Source: Acidobacteriota bacterium
GTDB taxonomy: Bacteria; Acidobacteriota; Thermoanaerobaculia; Multivoradales; JBCCEF01
DNA length: 64,000 nucleotides
Direction: 5' to 3'
Assembly: GCA_039028635.1 (NCBI GenBank)
Contig: JBCCHV010000028.1
Location: 1 to 64,000, forward strand
Under the pieces are notes generated by a model. The model was not told the DNA's origin and made no database searches. It saw nothing but the letters and a program-made list of their open reading frames with translations. A program made the translations under genes and the position numbers. Positions 50,501 through 59,200 of this stretch are shown one piece after another. Each line of letters begins with the position of its first letter. The stretch's first letter is position 1.

Positions 50501-51926
50501 GCGCAATACCGGCACCACCACCTGGGACAGCGGCAGCGGCTACACACTGCGCGCACCGAGCGGTAGCGATCCCCTGGCAACCGTCACGAGCATTCCGCTC
50601 ACCGCTCCGGTACCGCCGAACGATGGCAGAGCTTTCCAGATCCCCCTGCGAGCACCGGACACCGCCGGCAGCTACACCTCTCACTGGCGCATGAGCCGGT
50701 TCGCGTCCCTCTTCGGTGACGTCGCCAGCGGCACGGTGCAGGTGACCTGCTCGGACGGTGGCGGTGGTGGTGGCGGCGGAGGCGGCCAGCAGGAGGTCGA
50801 CAACGCCTCGCTGGTGGCCGCCAATCTGCCGAGCTCGCTGCCCTGCTCCGGCAGCATGACCGCCAGCCTGACCTTCCAGAACAATGGCACCAGCACCTGG
50901 AGGGCGTCGGATGGTTACCGCCTGCGCGCCGTCGACGGCAGCGATCCCCTCACCAGCACGGTGGTGGTGCCGCTGCCCTCGAGTGTCGTCGTGGCTCCCG
51001 GCCAGCAGCACACCTTCCAGGTCGCGCTGACGGCACCGTCGGCGAGCGGCACCTACCGTACCGACTGGCGCATGGATCGCCTGGGCTGGAGCCCTTTCGG
51101 CGCCTTCGCCCAGTCCGACGTCGCCGTCTCCTGCGGCGGTGACGGAGGGGGTGGCGGTGGAGGGGGTGGTGGTGGCGGAGGGGGTGGCGGAGGGGGTGGC
51201 GATACCGACGCCGCCCGCCGCCTCGCCGACACCCTGCCGGCATCGCTGGGTTGTGGCACGGTGCAGGCCAGCATCACCTTCGAGAACACCGGCAACACCA
51301 CCTGGAGCCGCGACGCCGGCTACGAGCTGCGCGCCGTCGGAGGGACCGATCCGTTCTCCCAGAGCACGCGGGTGCAGTTGCCGAGCGGGGTCCAGATCGG
51401 TCCGCAGCAGCAGCACACCTTCGGCCTCACTCTGACCGCGCCCGGAACTCCCGGCTGGTATCGCACCGACTGGCAGCTCCACCGCGAGGGCACGCCCTTC
51501 GGACCGGACATCAGCCGCGATATCCAGGTCACCTGCAGCGATGGCGGCGGCGGTACCGACGACGCCATCTTCCACGACTCCAATCTGCCGCTGTCGATGG
51601 AGTGCGGTGACGGCCTGTGGGCCGAGATCTGGGTGCGCAACGTCGGCACCACCACCTGGACCGGCGCCGAGGGCTACAGCCTGCAGGCGATCGGCGGTAT
51701 CGATCCCCTCGCCGGCACCGCCAGCATGCCGCTTCCGGCCGGCGAGACCGTCGAGCCGCAGCAGACGGTGAAGTTCCGCCGCTGGTTCGAAGCCCCGAAC
51801 CAGGAGGCCTTCCTGGTCTCTGACTGGAAGATGCACAAGACCGGCCACGGCACCTTCGGAGCCCTCATCGCCATGGAGGTCGAGGTGATGTGCTTCTCCG
51901 GCGGTGACGGCGGCGGAGAACCATGA
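47565..51926 (+). CDS. Large exported protein with five NBR1-type Ig-like domains (cassette 1)
   Basis: A 1453-residue secreted protein with a signal peptide (to about residue 28, S-L-A-A-E). Residues about 206-310 are unusually Cys-rich and partly hydrophobic. Middle regions are beta-rich, with a D-T-F-D-G block and a bacterial Ig-like segment (G-S-K-V-F-V-R-N-R). The last 600 residues are five copies of about 105 residues (844, 958, 1080, 1215, 1333 onward). Each has the plan S-x-x-C-G..., R-N-T-G-T-x-T-W, G-Y-x-L, D-P-L, A-P-x-x-x-G-x-Y-R-x-D-W-R-M, F-G-x-F, ending in V-x-C. That is the four-tryptophan/NBR1 fold. Glycine linkers separate some domains; one is long. AGGAGG precedes the ATG. 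Function unknown; surface or matrix binding is likely. Confidence 0.82.
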   Translation: MRPIYSRRRCPFFLLVLLVAGLALAQSLAAEQAVIEPPDGTFQAPAAASSVDRIWLQHWGQGSGQGAYLELKPAPRDASPDLPWLATTVLADGSFGTGTFVEIAGTRTEISSDLWLPQGEELYVFTETYQVSGQLIGPHSEKPSTVTGRLLVLRQGSRDLRVLSVERTESSKASAIAAAGNFQALTGAVSNLGSGNLPPVFEQGCDDAPIDNCGASFCGCTNDLYIGAGIDLGLCLTSIAVGVISCACAAVPGTNFACLVGCGASIPGLSFCLDFLTTDPVEGIGNCTHASLECYCQQFPAQYGHLCEEVSFLRSADVGATGLLSAESVEIQAECRASNGLVRDSGTVTLNDNGTFKEILDECAEGDQVVFETPRVQTPNIPDHRRRTCILDSTVPTSNVFGSEDLTFQFDCTCNDVVNQCPRMSLSAQITGLEADESLSYVIGIGPSSGATGEFLATLQAQGSSDGSSFRANLQNADGSGAANGYQGYQVNFISRVSGPERCQVTDNSPMPGPSGGRSFLLLDIDCSCNERGAEGDDGCGSTPLVLYQVGAQMDLDTFDGVEGEGSIRAAMDVYDPFHGGLVASDTVIVNADAEVSYFGPLVEEGSRVELYIQQSGIGMNCGNFVPNSFEINNDTVAWVACTTGPRYDCEVLGICDDDCQDVWTFIGEGEIEVIDEGGETSSQPVDIYELLGCSGNYELGGQRTAGTAAAAATPSNLIGSKVFVRNRENSTWSGVIEVTGVARDDEDGVSQIRAFVDGQPVALTDLAINTFDPLTCSEYQTANCNPNSGFRAKLDTRGFSDGPHTLSIVADRGPGTVPGMRNVTLNFANGNQAEENDSAPGAVHFPTEMACGAAGSASISVRNTGTATWTAAAGYRLAAVGNSDPVATTTSFPIPPGQSIAPDQTVTFNFPLQAPTAEGTYRSDWRMRKTGVGGFGPWIAVRDVVVTCNTSVNDSSLLSVSFPSELECGTTATATVTLRNTGTTTWDSGSGYTLRAPSGSDPLATVTSIPLTAPVPPNDGRAFQIPLRAPDTAGSYTSHWRMSRFASLFGDVASGTVQVTCSDGGGGGGGGGGQQEVDNASLVAANLPSSLPCSGSMTASLTFQNNGTSTWRASDGYRLRAVDGSDPLTSTVVVPLPSSVVVAPGQQHTFQVALTAPSASGTYRTDWRMDRLGWSPFGAFAQSDVAVSCGGDGGGGGGGGGGGGGGGGGGGDTDAARRLADTLPASLGCGTVQASITFENTGNTTWSRDAGYELRAVGGTDPFSQSTRVQLPSGVQIGPQQQHTFGLTLTAPGTPGWYRTDWQLHREGTPFGPDISRDIQVTCSDGGGGTDDAIFHDSNLPLSMECGDGLWAEIWVRNVGTTTWTGAEGYSLQAIGGIDPLAGTASMPLPAGETVEPQQTVKFRRWFEAPNQEAFLVSDWKMHKTGHGTFGALIAMEVEVMCFSGGDGGGEP

Positions 51927-51955
51927 GTCCTATCGGGCCGTAAGGCCTGCCACTC

Positions 51956-51987
51956 ACCGGGGCGGCCCACGTCGCCCCGGTCTTTTT
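51956..51987 (+). terminator. Rho-independent terminator after Ig protein 1
   Basis: A 9-bp stem ACCGGGGCG / CGCCCCGGT (51956-51964 with 51973-51981) followed by CTTTTT. It starts 29 bases past the stop. The terminator after the paralogue at 60495-60530 has nearly the same stem and T run, showing that the whole unit was duplicated. Confidence 0.88.
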
Positions 51988-52046
51988 GTATTTACGAGCC
52001 ACCAGGATTAGGCTGGATCACCCGCAACGGACGGATCCGAGGAACG

Positions 52047-54947
52047 ATGAGCGCAAACAACGCCCGCTGGAAGAAGCTCGACGACCTGTTTCACCAGGTG
52101 AGCGAGTTGCCGCCCGATGAGCGCCAGCCCTTTCTCGACCGCGCCTGCGCCGACGACGCGGCCTTGAAACGGGAACTGGAAGGTCTCCTGGCAGCGGATG
52201 TACTGCCCGACGGCTGGATCGATGGCTCGGCCTCGCAAACGGCGATCGAGCTGATCTCTTCGGACCAGCAGTTCCCTCGGGGAGCGTTGATCGGGCGCTA
52301 CCGAGTGCTCGACACCCTCGGCCATGGTGGCATGGGGGTCGTCTACCTCGCCGAGCGCAGTGATGGCCACTACGACCAGCGGGTCGCCCTCAAGGTGATC
52401 AAGCAGGGCATGGACACCGCTGCCCTCCTGACCCGCTTTCGCCGCGAGCGGCAGATCCTCGCCAACCTCGATCATCCCGGCATCGCGCGTCTCCTCGACG
52501 GCGGCGCCACTCCCGAAGGTCGCCCCTATCTGGTGATGGAGCACATCGAGGGAGAACCGATCGATCAGTACGTCGGAAAGCATCGACTGGCGATCGATCA
52601 GCGTCTCGACCTGTTCCTGGAGGTGTGCGAAGCCGTGCAGTTCGCGCACCGCAACCTGATCATCCATCGCGACCTCAAACCCTCGAACATCTTGGTGACC
52701 AAAGACGGAGCTCCCAAGCTCCTCGACTTCGGCACCGCCAAGCTCCTCGAAAGCTCGGAAGAAGGCCAGACCGCCTACGACATGCGCCTCCTGACGCCCG
52801 GCTACGCCAGCCCGGAGCAGCTCGACGGTCGCCCAATGACGACCGCCTCGGACGTCTTCGGTCTCGGCGTCTTGCTCTTCGAGCTGCTCACCGAGCGCCA
52901 TCCCTTCCGCGAGGCCGGCGTCGACCGCCAGGCGATGGCCTATGCGGTAACCGAGCGCCCGGCCCCGAGGCCGAGCACGGTGGCGCCGAGGAACCGGCAA
53001 ACGCGCCTCCGGGGCGACCTCGACGCCATCACCCTGTGTGCCCTGCGCAAGGAGCCCGAGGATCGCTACGATTCGGTCGCCGCCCTGATCGAAGACATCG
53101 AACGCCACCGCACGACCAAACCGGTGCGCGCCCGGCAAGGAGATCGGCGCTATCGCGCCCAGCGCTTTCTCAAGCGCCACCGGCTGGTGCTGGGCGCCAC
53201 CTTGGTGACCTTGACCATGGCCGGGCTCTGGCTGGCGGCCCTGGTGCGGGAACAGCGGGAAACGCGCCAGGAAAAGGTCCGCCTGACCGCGATGACCGAG
53301 TTCATGCAAAGCCTCTTCGACGGCTTCGATCCCCTGCGCGGGGAAGAGCAGCCGGTGACCGCCCGCGAGATGCTCGACCGGGGAGCGGATCGCCTGGCCG
53401 GCGAGCTCGGCGAAGCGCCGGAGCTCGAGACCGAAGTCGCCAAAGTCCTGGGAGAGATTTACACCAATCTCGGTTTTCCCGAGAAGGCCCACGAGATCCT
53501 CCTTTCGGCGCTCGCCCTCGAGCGCGAGCGCCTGGGGAATCGCCCACGACAGCGCGCCGACCTCCTCAACCGGGTCGACGCCGCAGAGATCAGCTTCAAC
53601 GACCTCGAAAGCGCGCGCCGCCGTCTCGAGGGCAACCTCGTCGAGCTCGAATCGGCCGGCCTCGGCGACAGCCTCGAAGCCGACAGCGGCCGCCTGCGGC
53701 TCGGCGCCCTGCTTCGTACCTCCGGTGAGTATGACGCCGCCATGGCGCTCCTCCAGCCGGCTCTCGACGGCCTGCGCACCCACCCCGAGGAAGCCGCCGA
53801 GCGAATCGACATCGCTCTGGTCGAGTTGGGCTTGACCCTCGGGCACTTGCAAAGGCCCGAGGCGGCCCGGGACTTGATTCAGGAGGCGGTCGATCGACGC
53901 AGCGCCCGCCACGGCGACGACCATCCCAAGACCATCGTCGCCCTCGAAGCCCTGGGAGCCCAGCTCTTCGATCTCGAACAGCTCGATCAGGTGGAGGAAA
54001 TCACCGGACGCGTCCTCGTCGCCCGACGCAAGATCTTCGGCGACGATCACCCCAGCGTGCTCGCCAGCTACTTCAATCGCGGCGCCCTCTTCGCCACTCT
54101 CGGCAACTATCAAGAGGCCGCCGAGCACCTGGCCGAGGCCCTCGACCGAATGCGCAATCACCACGACAAGGAGCACCCGCAGATCGTGCCGGCGCTGCTC
54201 TGGTCGGCCCGTGTCGGCTTCGACCGCGGCGACCTCGAGACGGCCCGCACCCATGGCCGGGAGGCCTTGGTGAGGGCCCGTCCGGGCTTTCCCGAGGGTC
54301 ATCCGATCATCGTCGACACGCTCACCCTGCTCGCCCGAATCGAGCGCGATGCCGGACGACCCGCGGAGGCACGCAAGCTCCTGGAAGAGGCTCGCACCAC
54401 GGCCCCGAACAACCATGAGCGGCGACTCGTCAACCTCTATCTGGCCGAGCTCAGTCTCGACGAGGATCGCCTCGAGGAGGCGGAGGAATGGCTCGAGCGA
54501 ATCTCTCAAACTCCCGGCCGAGGCGACCTCAGGCTCAGGACCCGAGCGGACATCGCTCGAGGGTCGATTGACCTACGGCGCGGAGAACTCGAACAGGCCG
54601 AGGTGCATCGACAACAAGCCTTGAGCCGCGCCGTCAAGAGCCTGAGCGTCGCCGACCAGCTTCTGCTGGAGATTTATCAGGCCGCCATCGACCTGGCCGC
54701 CAACCGCCCACAGCTCGCCGAAGAGCGCAGCCGCAAGGCCCTCCATCGAGCCCACGAGACGGTGGGACCGAGGGCAACGCGAACGGGCCAGTGCGAGCTC
54801 GCCCTCGGACTGGCACTGCAAGCCCAGGGACGAGCTTCCGAAGCTCGCTCCCACCTCGAAAAGGCCGAGGCCTTGCTGCCAGCGCCCCGCGACCGGCCGC
54901 CTCAGGGATCCCCGACGGCACGGCAAGCGCTGGCGAACCTCTCCTGA
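52047..54947 (+). CDS. Transmembrane Ser/Thr protein kinase with TPR repeats (cassette 1)
   Basis: A 966-residue protein. The kinase domain (about 82-355) has GHGGMG (92-97), VALK with Lys116, H-R-D-L-K-P-S-N with Asp209, DFG at 227-229 and S-P-E-Q. A membrane helix follows (about 379-400), then a TPR-rich half (from about 430) that should face the other side of the membrane. It begins R-W-K-K-L-D-D-L-F like its paralogue at 60677 (R-W-Q-R-L-D-K-L-F). GAGG precedes the ATG. Probable role: phosphorylation of the neighbouring sigma factor or other proteins; not shown by sequence. About 240 bases without a clear gene follow before the next sigma gene. Confidence 0.92.
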   Translation: MSANNARWKKLDDLFHQVSELPPDERQPFLDRACADDAALKRELEGLLAADVLPDGWIDGSASQTAIELISSDQQFPRGALIGRYRVLDTLGHGGMGVVYLAERSDGHYDQRVALKVIKQGMDTAALLTRFRRERQILANLDHPGIARLLDGGATPEGRPYLVMEHIEGEPIDQYVGKHRLAIDQRLDLFLEVCEAVQFAHRNLIIHRDLKPSNILVTKDGAPKLLDFGTAKLLESSEEGQTAYDMRLLTPGYASPEQLDGRPMTTASDVFGLGVLLFELLTERHPFREAGVDRQAMAYAVTERPAPRPSTVAPRNRQTRLRGDLDAITLCALRKEPEDRYDSVAALIEDIERHRTTKPVRARQGDRRYRAQRFLKRHRLVLGATLVTLTMAGLWLAALVREQRETRQEKVRLTAMTEFMQSLFDGFDPLRGEEQPVTAREMLDRGADRLAGELGEAPELETEVAKVLGEIYTNLGFPEKAHEILLSALALERERLGNRPRQRADLLNRVDAAEISFNDLESARRRLEGNLVELESAGLGDSLEADSGRLRLGALLRTSGEYDAAMALLQPALDGLRTHPEEAAERIDIALVELGLTLGHLQRPEAARDLIQEAVDRRSARHGDDHPKTIVALEALGAQLFDLEQLDQVEEITGRVLVARRKIFGDDHPSVLASYFNRGALFATLGNYQEAAEHLAEALDRMRNHHDKEHPQIVPALLWSARVGFDRGDLETARTHGREALVRARPGFPEGHPIIVDTLTLLARIERDAGRPAEARKLLEEARTTAPNNHERRLVNLYLAELSLDEDRLEEAEEWLERISQTPGRGDLRLRTRADIARGSIDLRRGELEQAEVHRQQALSRAVKSLSVADQLLLEIYQAAIDLAANRPQLAEERSRKALHRAHETVGPRATRTGQCELALGLALQAQGRASEARSHLEKAEALLPAPRDRPPQGSPTARQALANLS

Positions 54948-55186
54948 CGGAACCGTTGCGGAGGAGCCTAGGAGACAATCAGGGACCTGCCTGGCTGGGC
55001 TTCGACGATCACCGCGAACGAGACAGTCCCAGCATCGTCGAGCGTCACGATCTGGACAGCGAAATCGAGCCCGCCGCCGCCGTCCTTCGAGGCGCTCCTC
55101 GCCGGCCTGGTCGAAGACGAATTGGTCCGGGTCTGCGAAGGCTCACCAAGAAGCCCTCGACCGGGCGATAAGATCTTGCGCGAGAG

Positions 55187-55849
55187 ATGACCACCTCCGA
55201 GCCAACCCAGGAAGCGCACCAAGTCACCGGGCTCTTGCAACGCTGGCGGGCGGGGGACGAGGCCGCCCTCGAGGCTCTCGTGCCGCTGGTCTACGAAACC
55301 CTCCTCAAGATGGCGCGAGGACAGTTTCGCCGCGAACGGGTCGACCACACGCTGCAACCGACGGCCTTGGTTCACGAGGCTTACGTACGTCTTCTGGGCC
55401 CGCAAAACCCCGAGTGGGAGGATCGCACCCACTTTTTCGGCATCGCCGCCCTGGTGATGCGCCGCGTCCTGATCGACCATGCCCGGTCCCATCAGAGCCT
55501 GCGGCGCAGCGACGGATCCCTCAAGGTGGACTTCGAAGAGGCCTTGGAGGTCACCAGCCCCCAACGAACCACGGATCTGCTGGCCCTCGACGAAGCCCTC
55601 GATCGGCTCGAACGGCGGGATCCGCGCAAGGCGCGCTTGGTGCAGCTCCGCTTCTTCGGCGGTCTGACCCTCGACGAGGTCGCCGAGATCCTTCAGGTCT
55701 CCCAGGCGACGGTGGTGCGCGACTGGCGCTTGGCGAGGGCCTGGCTGCTGACCAAGCTCGGCTCCGAGAATCGCGGGCCGAACCTGTCGGCCACTCGGTC
55801 AGGCCGTGTCCATCCTCCGGCCCCTCGCAGAAGCCCCCACCAAGACTGA
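55187..55849 (+). CDS. HAL-type ECF sigma factor (cassette 2)
   Basis: A 220-residue paralogue of the 46814 sigma, with H-T-L-Q-P-T-A-L-V-H-E-A-Y-V-R-L-L, L-V-M-R-R-V-L-I-D-H-A-R-S and region 4 L-R-F-F-G-G-L-T-L-D-E-V-A-E-I-L. It has an extra 25-residue Pro/Arg-rich C-terminal tail, probably not functional. No anti-sigma gene nearby. It lies 240 bases after the first kinase gene and is separated from the next Ig protein gene by a MITE-like element. Confidence 0.92.
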   Translation: MTTSEPTQEAHQVTGLLQRWRAGDEAALEALVPLVYETLLKMARGQFRRERVDHTLQPTALVHEAYVRLLGPQNPEWEDRTHFFGIAALVMRRVLIDHARSHQSLRRSDGSLKVDFEEALEVTSPQRTTDLLALDEALDRLERRDPRKARLVQLRFFGGLTLDEVAEILQVSQATVVRDWRLARAWLLTKLGSENRGPNLSATRSGRVHPPAPRRSPHQD

Positions 55850-55868
55850 GCCAGGGCAAGCGAGCCAC

Positions 55869-56079
55869 CTAGCAGGTTGCTGAAAAACTCGTCGGCAACC
55901 TGCGACCGGGCCCGAGAGGGCCCGGCGGTGGCGTAGCCGCCGCGACGGGAGAGGAGGCCCAAGAACCGCGCTTCTTGGGCCGGAGCGGGACGCGTAGTCA
56001 GGGGCGCGTAGCCCCTCTCGGAAAAACAGCTAGCAGCGCTGGAAAAGTCGCGAAGCGGACTTTTTCAGCAGCCTGCTAG
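55869..56079. mobile_element. MITE-like element with terminal inverted repeats
   Basis: A 211-bp element whose ends CTAGCAGGTTGCTGAAAAA (55869-55887) and the complement of CTAGCAGGCTGCTGAAAAA (56061-56079) match at 18 of 19 bases. It encodes no transposase, and contains a perfect 10-bp hairpin (55956-55965 with 55972-55981). The CTAG ends may include target duplication. Consistent with a non-autonomous element mobilised in trans; the parent IS is not in this window. Confidence 0.75.
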
Positions 56080-56225
56080 AGCCCCCTGCCGGCCTCCCCA
56101 GGGGCCACCTTCAGCACCGAGCTCTTCGTCTGCTCGGTCCCCCTGCACCCTCGCTTTCTCGTCGAGGCATTCCACCTCGACCCAACCCTCTTCGAGATTC
56201 GATGACGGAGCCTGCGACGAGCCAC

Positions 56226-56247
56226 CGCAGCTTGAAGTAGGTACACA
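56226..56247 (+). promoter_or_regulatory. Putative shared promoter element, copy 2
   Basis: Counterpart of 47494-47515: CGCA then TAGGTAC (56238-56244), 16 of 22 positions identical and a similar distance to the start codon. It lies downstream of the MITE-like element, so it would still drive the Ig protein gene after that insertion. Confidence 0.35.
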
Positions 56248-56290
56248 CATCTGCTGACCGGTGACGTTCCACCGAATCTCTGGAGACTGC

Positions 56291-59200
56291 ATGCGCCCGA
56301 AATCCGGTTCGCCCCGACGACTCGTTCTCGCCTTCGCTCTGATCACCACCCTGACCGCCTGGCCTGCGTCAGCGAGTCAGGACCTCTCGACTCCCGCTGG
56401 CCGCGAGACGGTCATCGAAGAGCACTACACCACCGTCGCCAAGGCGACCGGTGATGCGCTTCGGCTCGAAGTCTCGAGTTTCCTCCACCTGACTCGAGAA
56501 GAGTTCTCGAATCACTCCTGGTTGTCCCTTGTCACACCCCCCGAGGGATTCCTCATCGAGCTCGAAGAAACGGGTTCCTCCGGACCGATCGGACCGCGCT
56601 TGACCGGCTCATGGAGCGACCAACCGCTCCCTCCCTACTTCTCTCAGCCTGATGCGACACTGGTCAGCTCGCTGAGCCTTCGAAACGTCATCGACGAGCT
56701 CACCAACGAAGATCGAGCCTGGCGCAAAGTGAAATATGTCACTTCTTTTCGTGTCCAGGCCTCCCTCGGTGACCAACAGAGGGACCACTACGCCATTGCC
56801 TTCTGGTTCGCCACCGAACGAGGTACCAGCGTCTCCTACCGACTCTTGGACGCTCTCATACCCCACATCGCGACCGCTATCGGTTGGATCGCCGACGATG
56901 ACCGCAGCAGGCAGTCAGCAGCGAAGCCCTCATCCTTGGCGGAATCCCAGCAGGCCGAAGCGACCACATCCAGCTCGCAACAGTGCGTAGCCTGGGAATT
57001 CGACCTGTCCCGCGGCTATGACTTCAGCCCCCCGGATTGGGTCGGTTCCTACGGCGCGCAACCGATTCCTGGCATTCCCAACGAAGCCCTCTCGACCCCC
57101 TCACACAACGGGCACCTGGCAAACGTCACGGCCGGTTTCAAGTGCAAGTGCACCGAGTCTTGCATCGCCCGGTCTTCCCCCTTTCCGGTGCTGGGCTCAG
57201 GGGCCTGCGTCGCCAATCCGAACATTGGAACCTGGTGGAGGTGCCATCGTCTGAGTCCAGGCCCTGGCGTTGCCACCAGGAACGACCTCGGCGACTCGAA
57301 TACCAGAGCCCTGGGCACCATCGGCTGGGGCTGCGCCTACAAGGTCTGCCCGTTTTGTCTGTGTGGCGTCACCGTTGTCGCTGCTTACAATGGCTTTGCG
57401 CTCGAGCTCCAGCTTTCCCCGTTCGACGCCGTGCCCTGGAAGGCCGAGTACAGCGAGTACTGCCCCGCCTGTCGCACCAGAGTGCCGGTCACACTTCGAG
57501 TCACCGGCCTCGATCTGGGCCAGCACGCCAACCTCAACGTCCTGCCGAATCCAGGGTTCTTTCCCGATAGCGAGTACCAGAGAATTCACGGCTTGGCGGA
57601 CGGCTCGCCCGTGACCTTGCCCCTCGACTACACGATGGTCGACGGCTCCTCGGTGCGAGTGAAGTTCATCTCCGGCAGCCAGGGAATCTCCTGCCCACGC
57701 GTCGAAACCACCGTGTCGGGGGCAACCACCATCGAAGTTCAGTGCGACTGCCAGTCATCGGCCGATGGCGAGGACACCTGCGGCGGTGGCACCCAGACGC
57801 CACCCGGGCTCTATCAAGTGGGCGGCGAGATCGACGTCGACACCTTCGATGGGGAGGAGAGCGAGGGATCGGTTTCCTTGGAGTTGTTCGCCTACAGCGA
57901 TCAAACGGGCGCCCTGATCGCCAATGAAGTCATCACCGTCACGGCCCATGCTGGCCCGACCTACTTCAGCTCCCTCGTTGCGGAGGGCAGCCAGGTCAAC
58001 CTGACCATCCGACAAACCGGCACCGGCATGCAATGCGGAAGCGTGGTACCGAGCAGTTTTCAGATCTCCGGCGACACCGTGGCCAATATCGGCTGTACTG
58101 TCGGACCGGAGTACTGGTGCCACCTGTTCGGCAACTGCGAAGGCAACCAGTGCCGGGACGAGTGGACCTTCATCGGCGAAGGGGAGATCGAAGTTACCGA
58201 CGCCAGCGGCAACACCGAAACTCAGCCGGTCGACATCTTCGAGTTGGCCGGATGCGCGGACAACTGGGGCGAGGAGGAGCTCGGACAGCCTGTCACCGAG
58301 GGCGGAGATCCGCCGTCGACGTTGGTCGGCTCCAAGGTCTTCGTGCGCAACCGCAGCGGCAGCACCTGGTCCGGCACGATGGAGATCGTGGGCGTGGCGC
58401 GCGACGACGAGGACGGCGTCAGCCGCATTCGCGCCTTCCTCAACGGCAATCCGGTGCCACTCACCAACCTGCAGATCAACCAGCCGGACCCGTTGACCTG
58501 CGGCGAGTACTCGACTCCCAACTGCAACTCCAACACCGCCTTCCGAGGCCATCTCGACACCACCGCCTTCGCCGATGGGGTTCACACCCTGAGCGTGGTG
58601 GCCGACCGCGGACCCAACACCGTCCCCGGCATGAGGAACATCACCGTGGTGTTCGACAACGGCAACGGCGGCGGCACCAACGATGCCGAGATGTTCTCGG
58701 TCAACTTCCCGTCGAGCCTCGACTGCGATCAAACGACCACCGCGACGATCTCGGTCGAAAACACCGGCACCACTCAATGGACCTCCGCCGACGGCTACCA
58801 CCTGTTCGCTCGCGGTGGTTCCGACCCACTGGCCGACAGCACCGCCATCGGCCTGCCAACCAACATCACGGTCAATCCCGGCCAGATCTATGCTTTCGAG
58901 ATTCCCCTGCAGGCGCCTTCCACGGAGGGCACCTACACCTCCGAATGGCGCATGAAACAGACCGGCGTCGGGGAGTTCGGCCCGGTGGTCAGCCGCAACG
59001 TCACCGTCTCCTGTGGCGATCCGGAGCACGACGCCCAGCCGACGCTGATCAGTTTTCCCAGCGAGCTGACCTGTGGCGAAAGCGCCACCGCCAGCGTGCG
59101 CATGAAGAACACCGGCACCTCCACCTGGACCGGCCCTGGCGGGTTCGGCCTGCATGCTCCGAGCGGCGCCGATCCCCTGGCGACCACCCAGGCGATCGCC

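Noticed and set aside
47565-51926. The Ig domains read as a tandem DNA repeat
   Set aside because: The units match at protein level but their DNA has diverged, so they are domains rather than a satellite repeat.
52008-54509. An 833-codon open frame on the minus strand
   Set aside because: Antisense to an intact kinase gene with all catalytic motifs.
54948-55186. A possible small gene between the first kinase and the second sigma factor
   Set aside because: An open frame on the + strand ends at the sigma start and one on the minus strand looks protein-like, but neither has a start codon with a ribosome binding site or a family motif.
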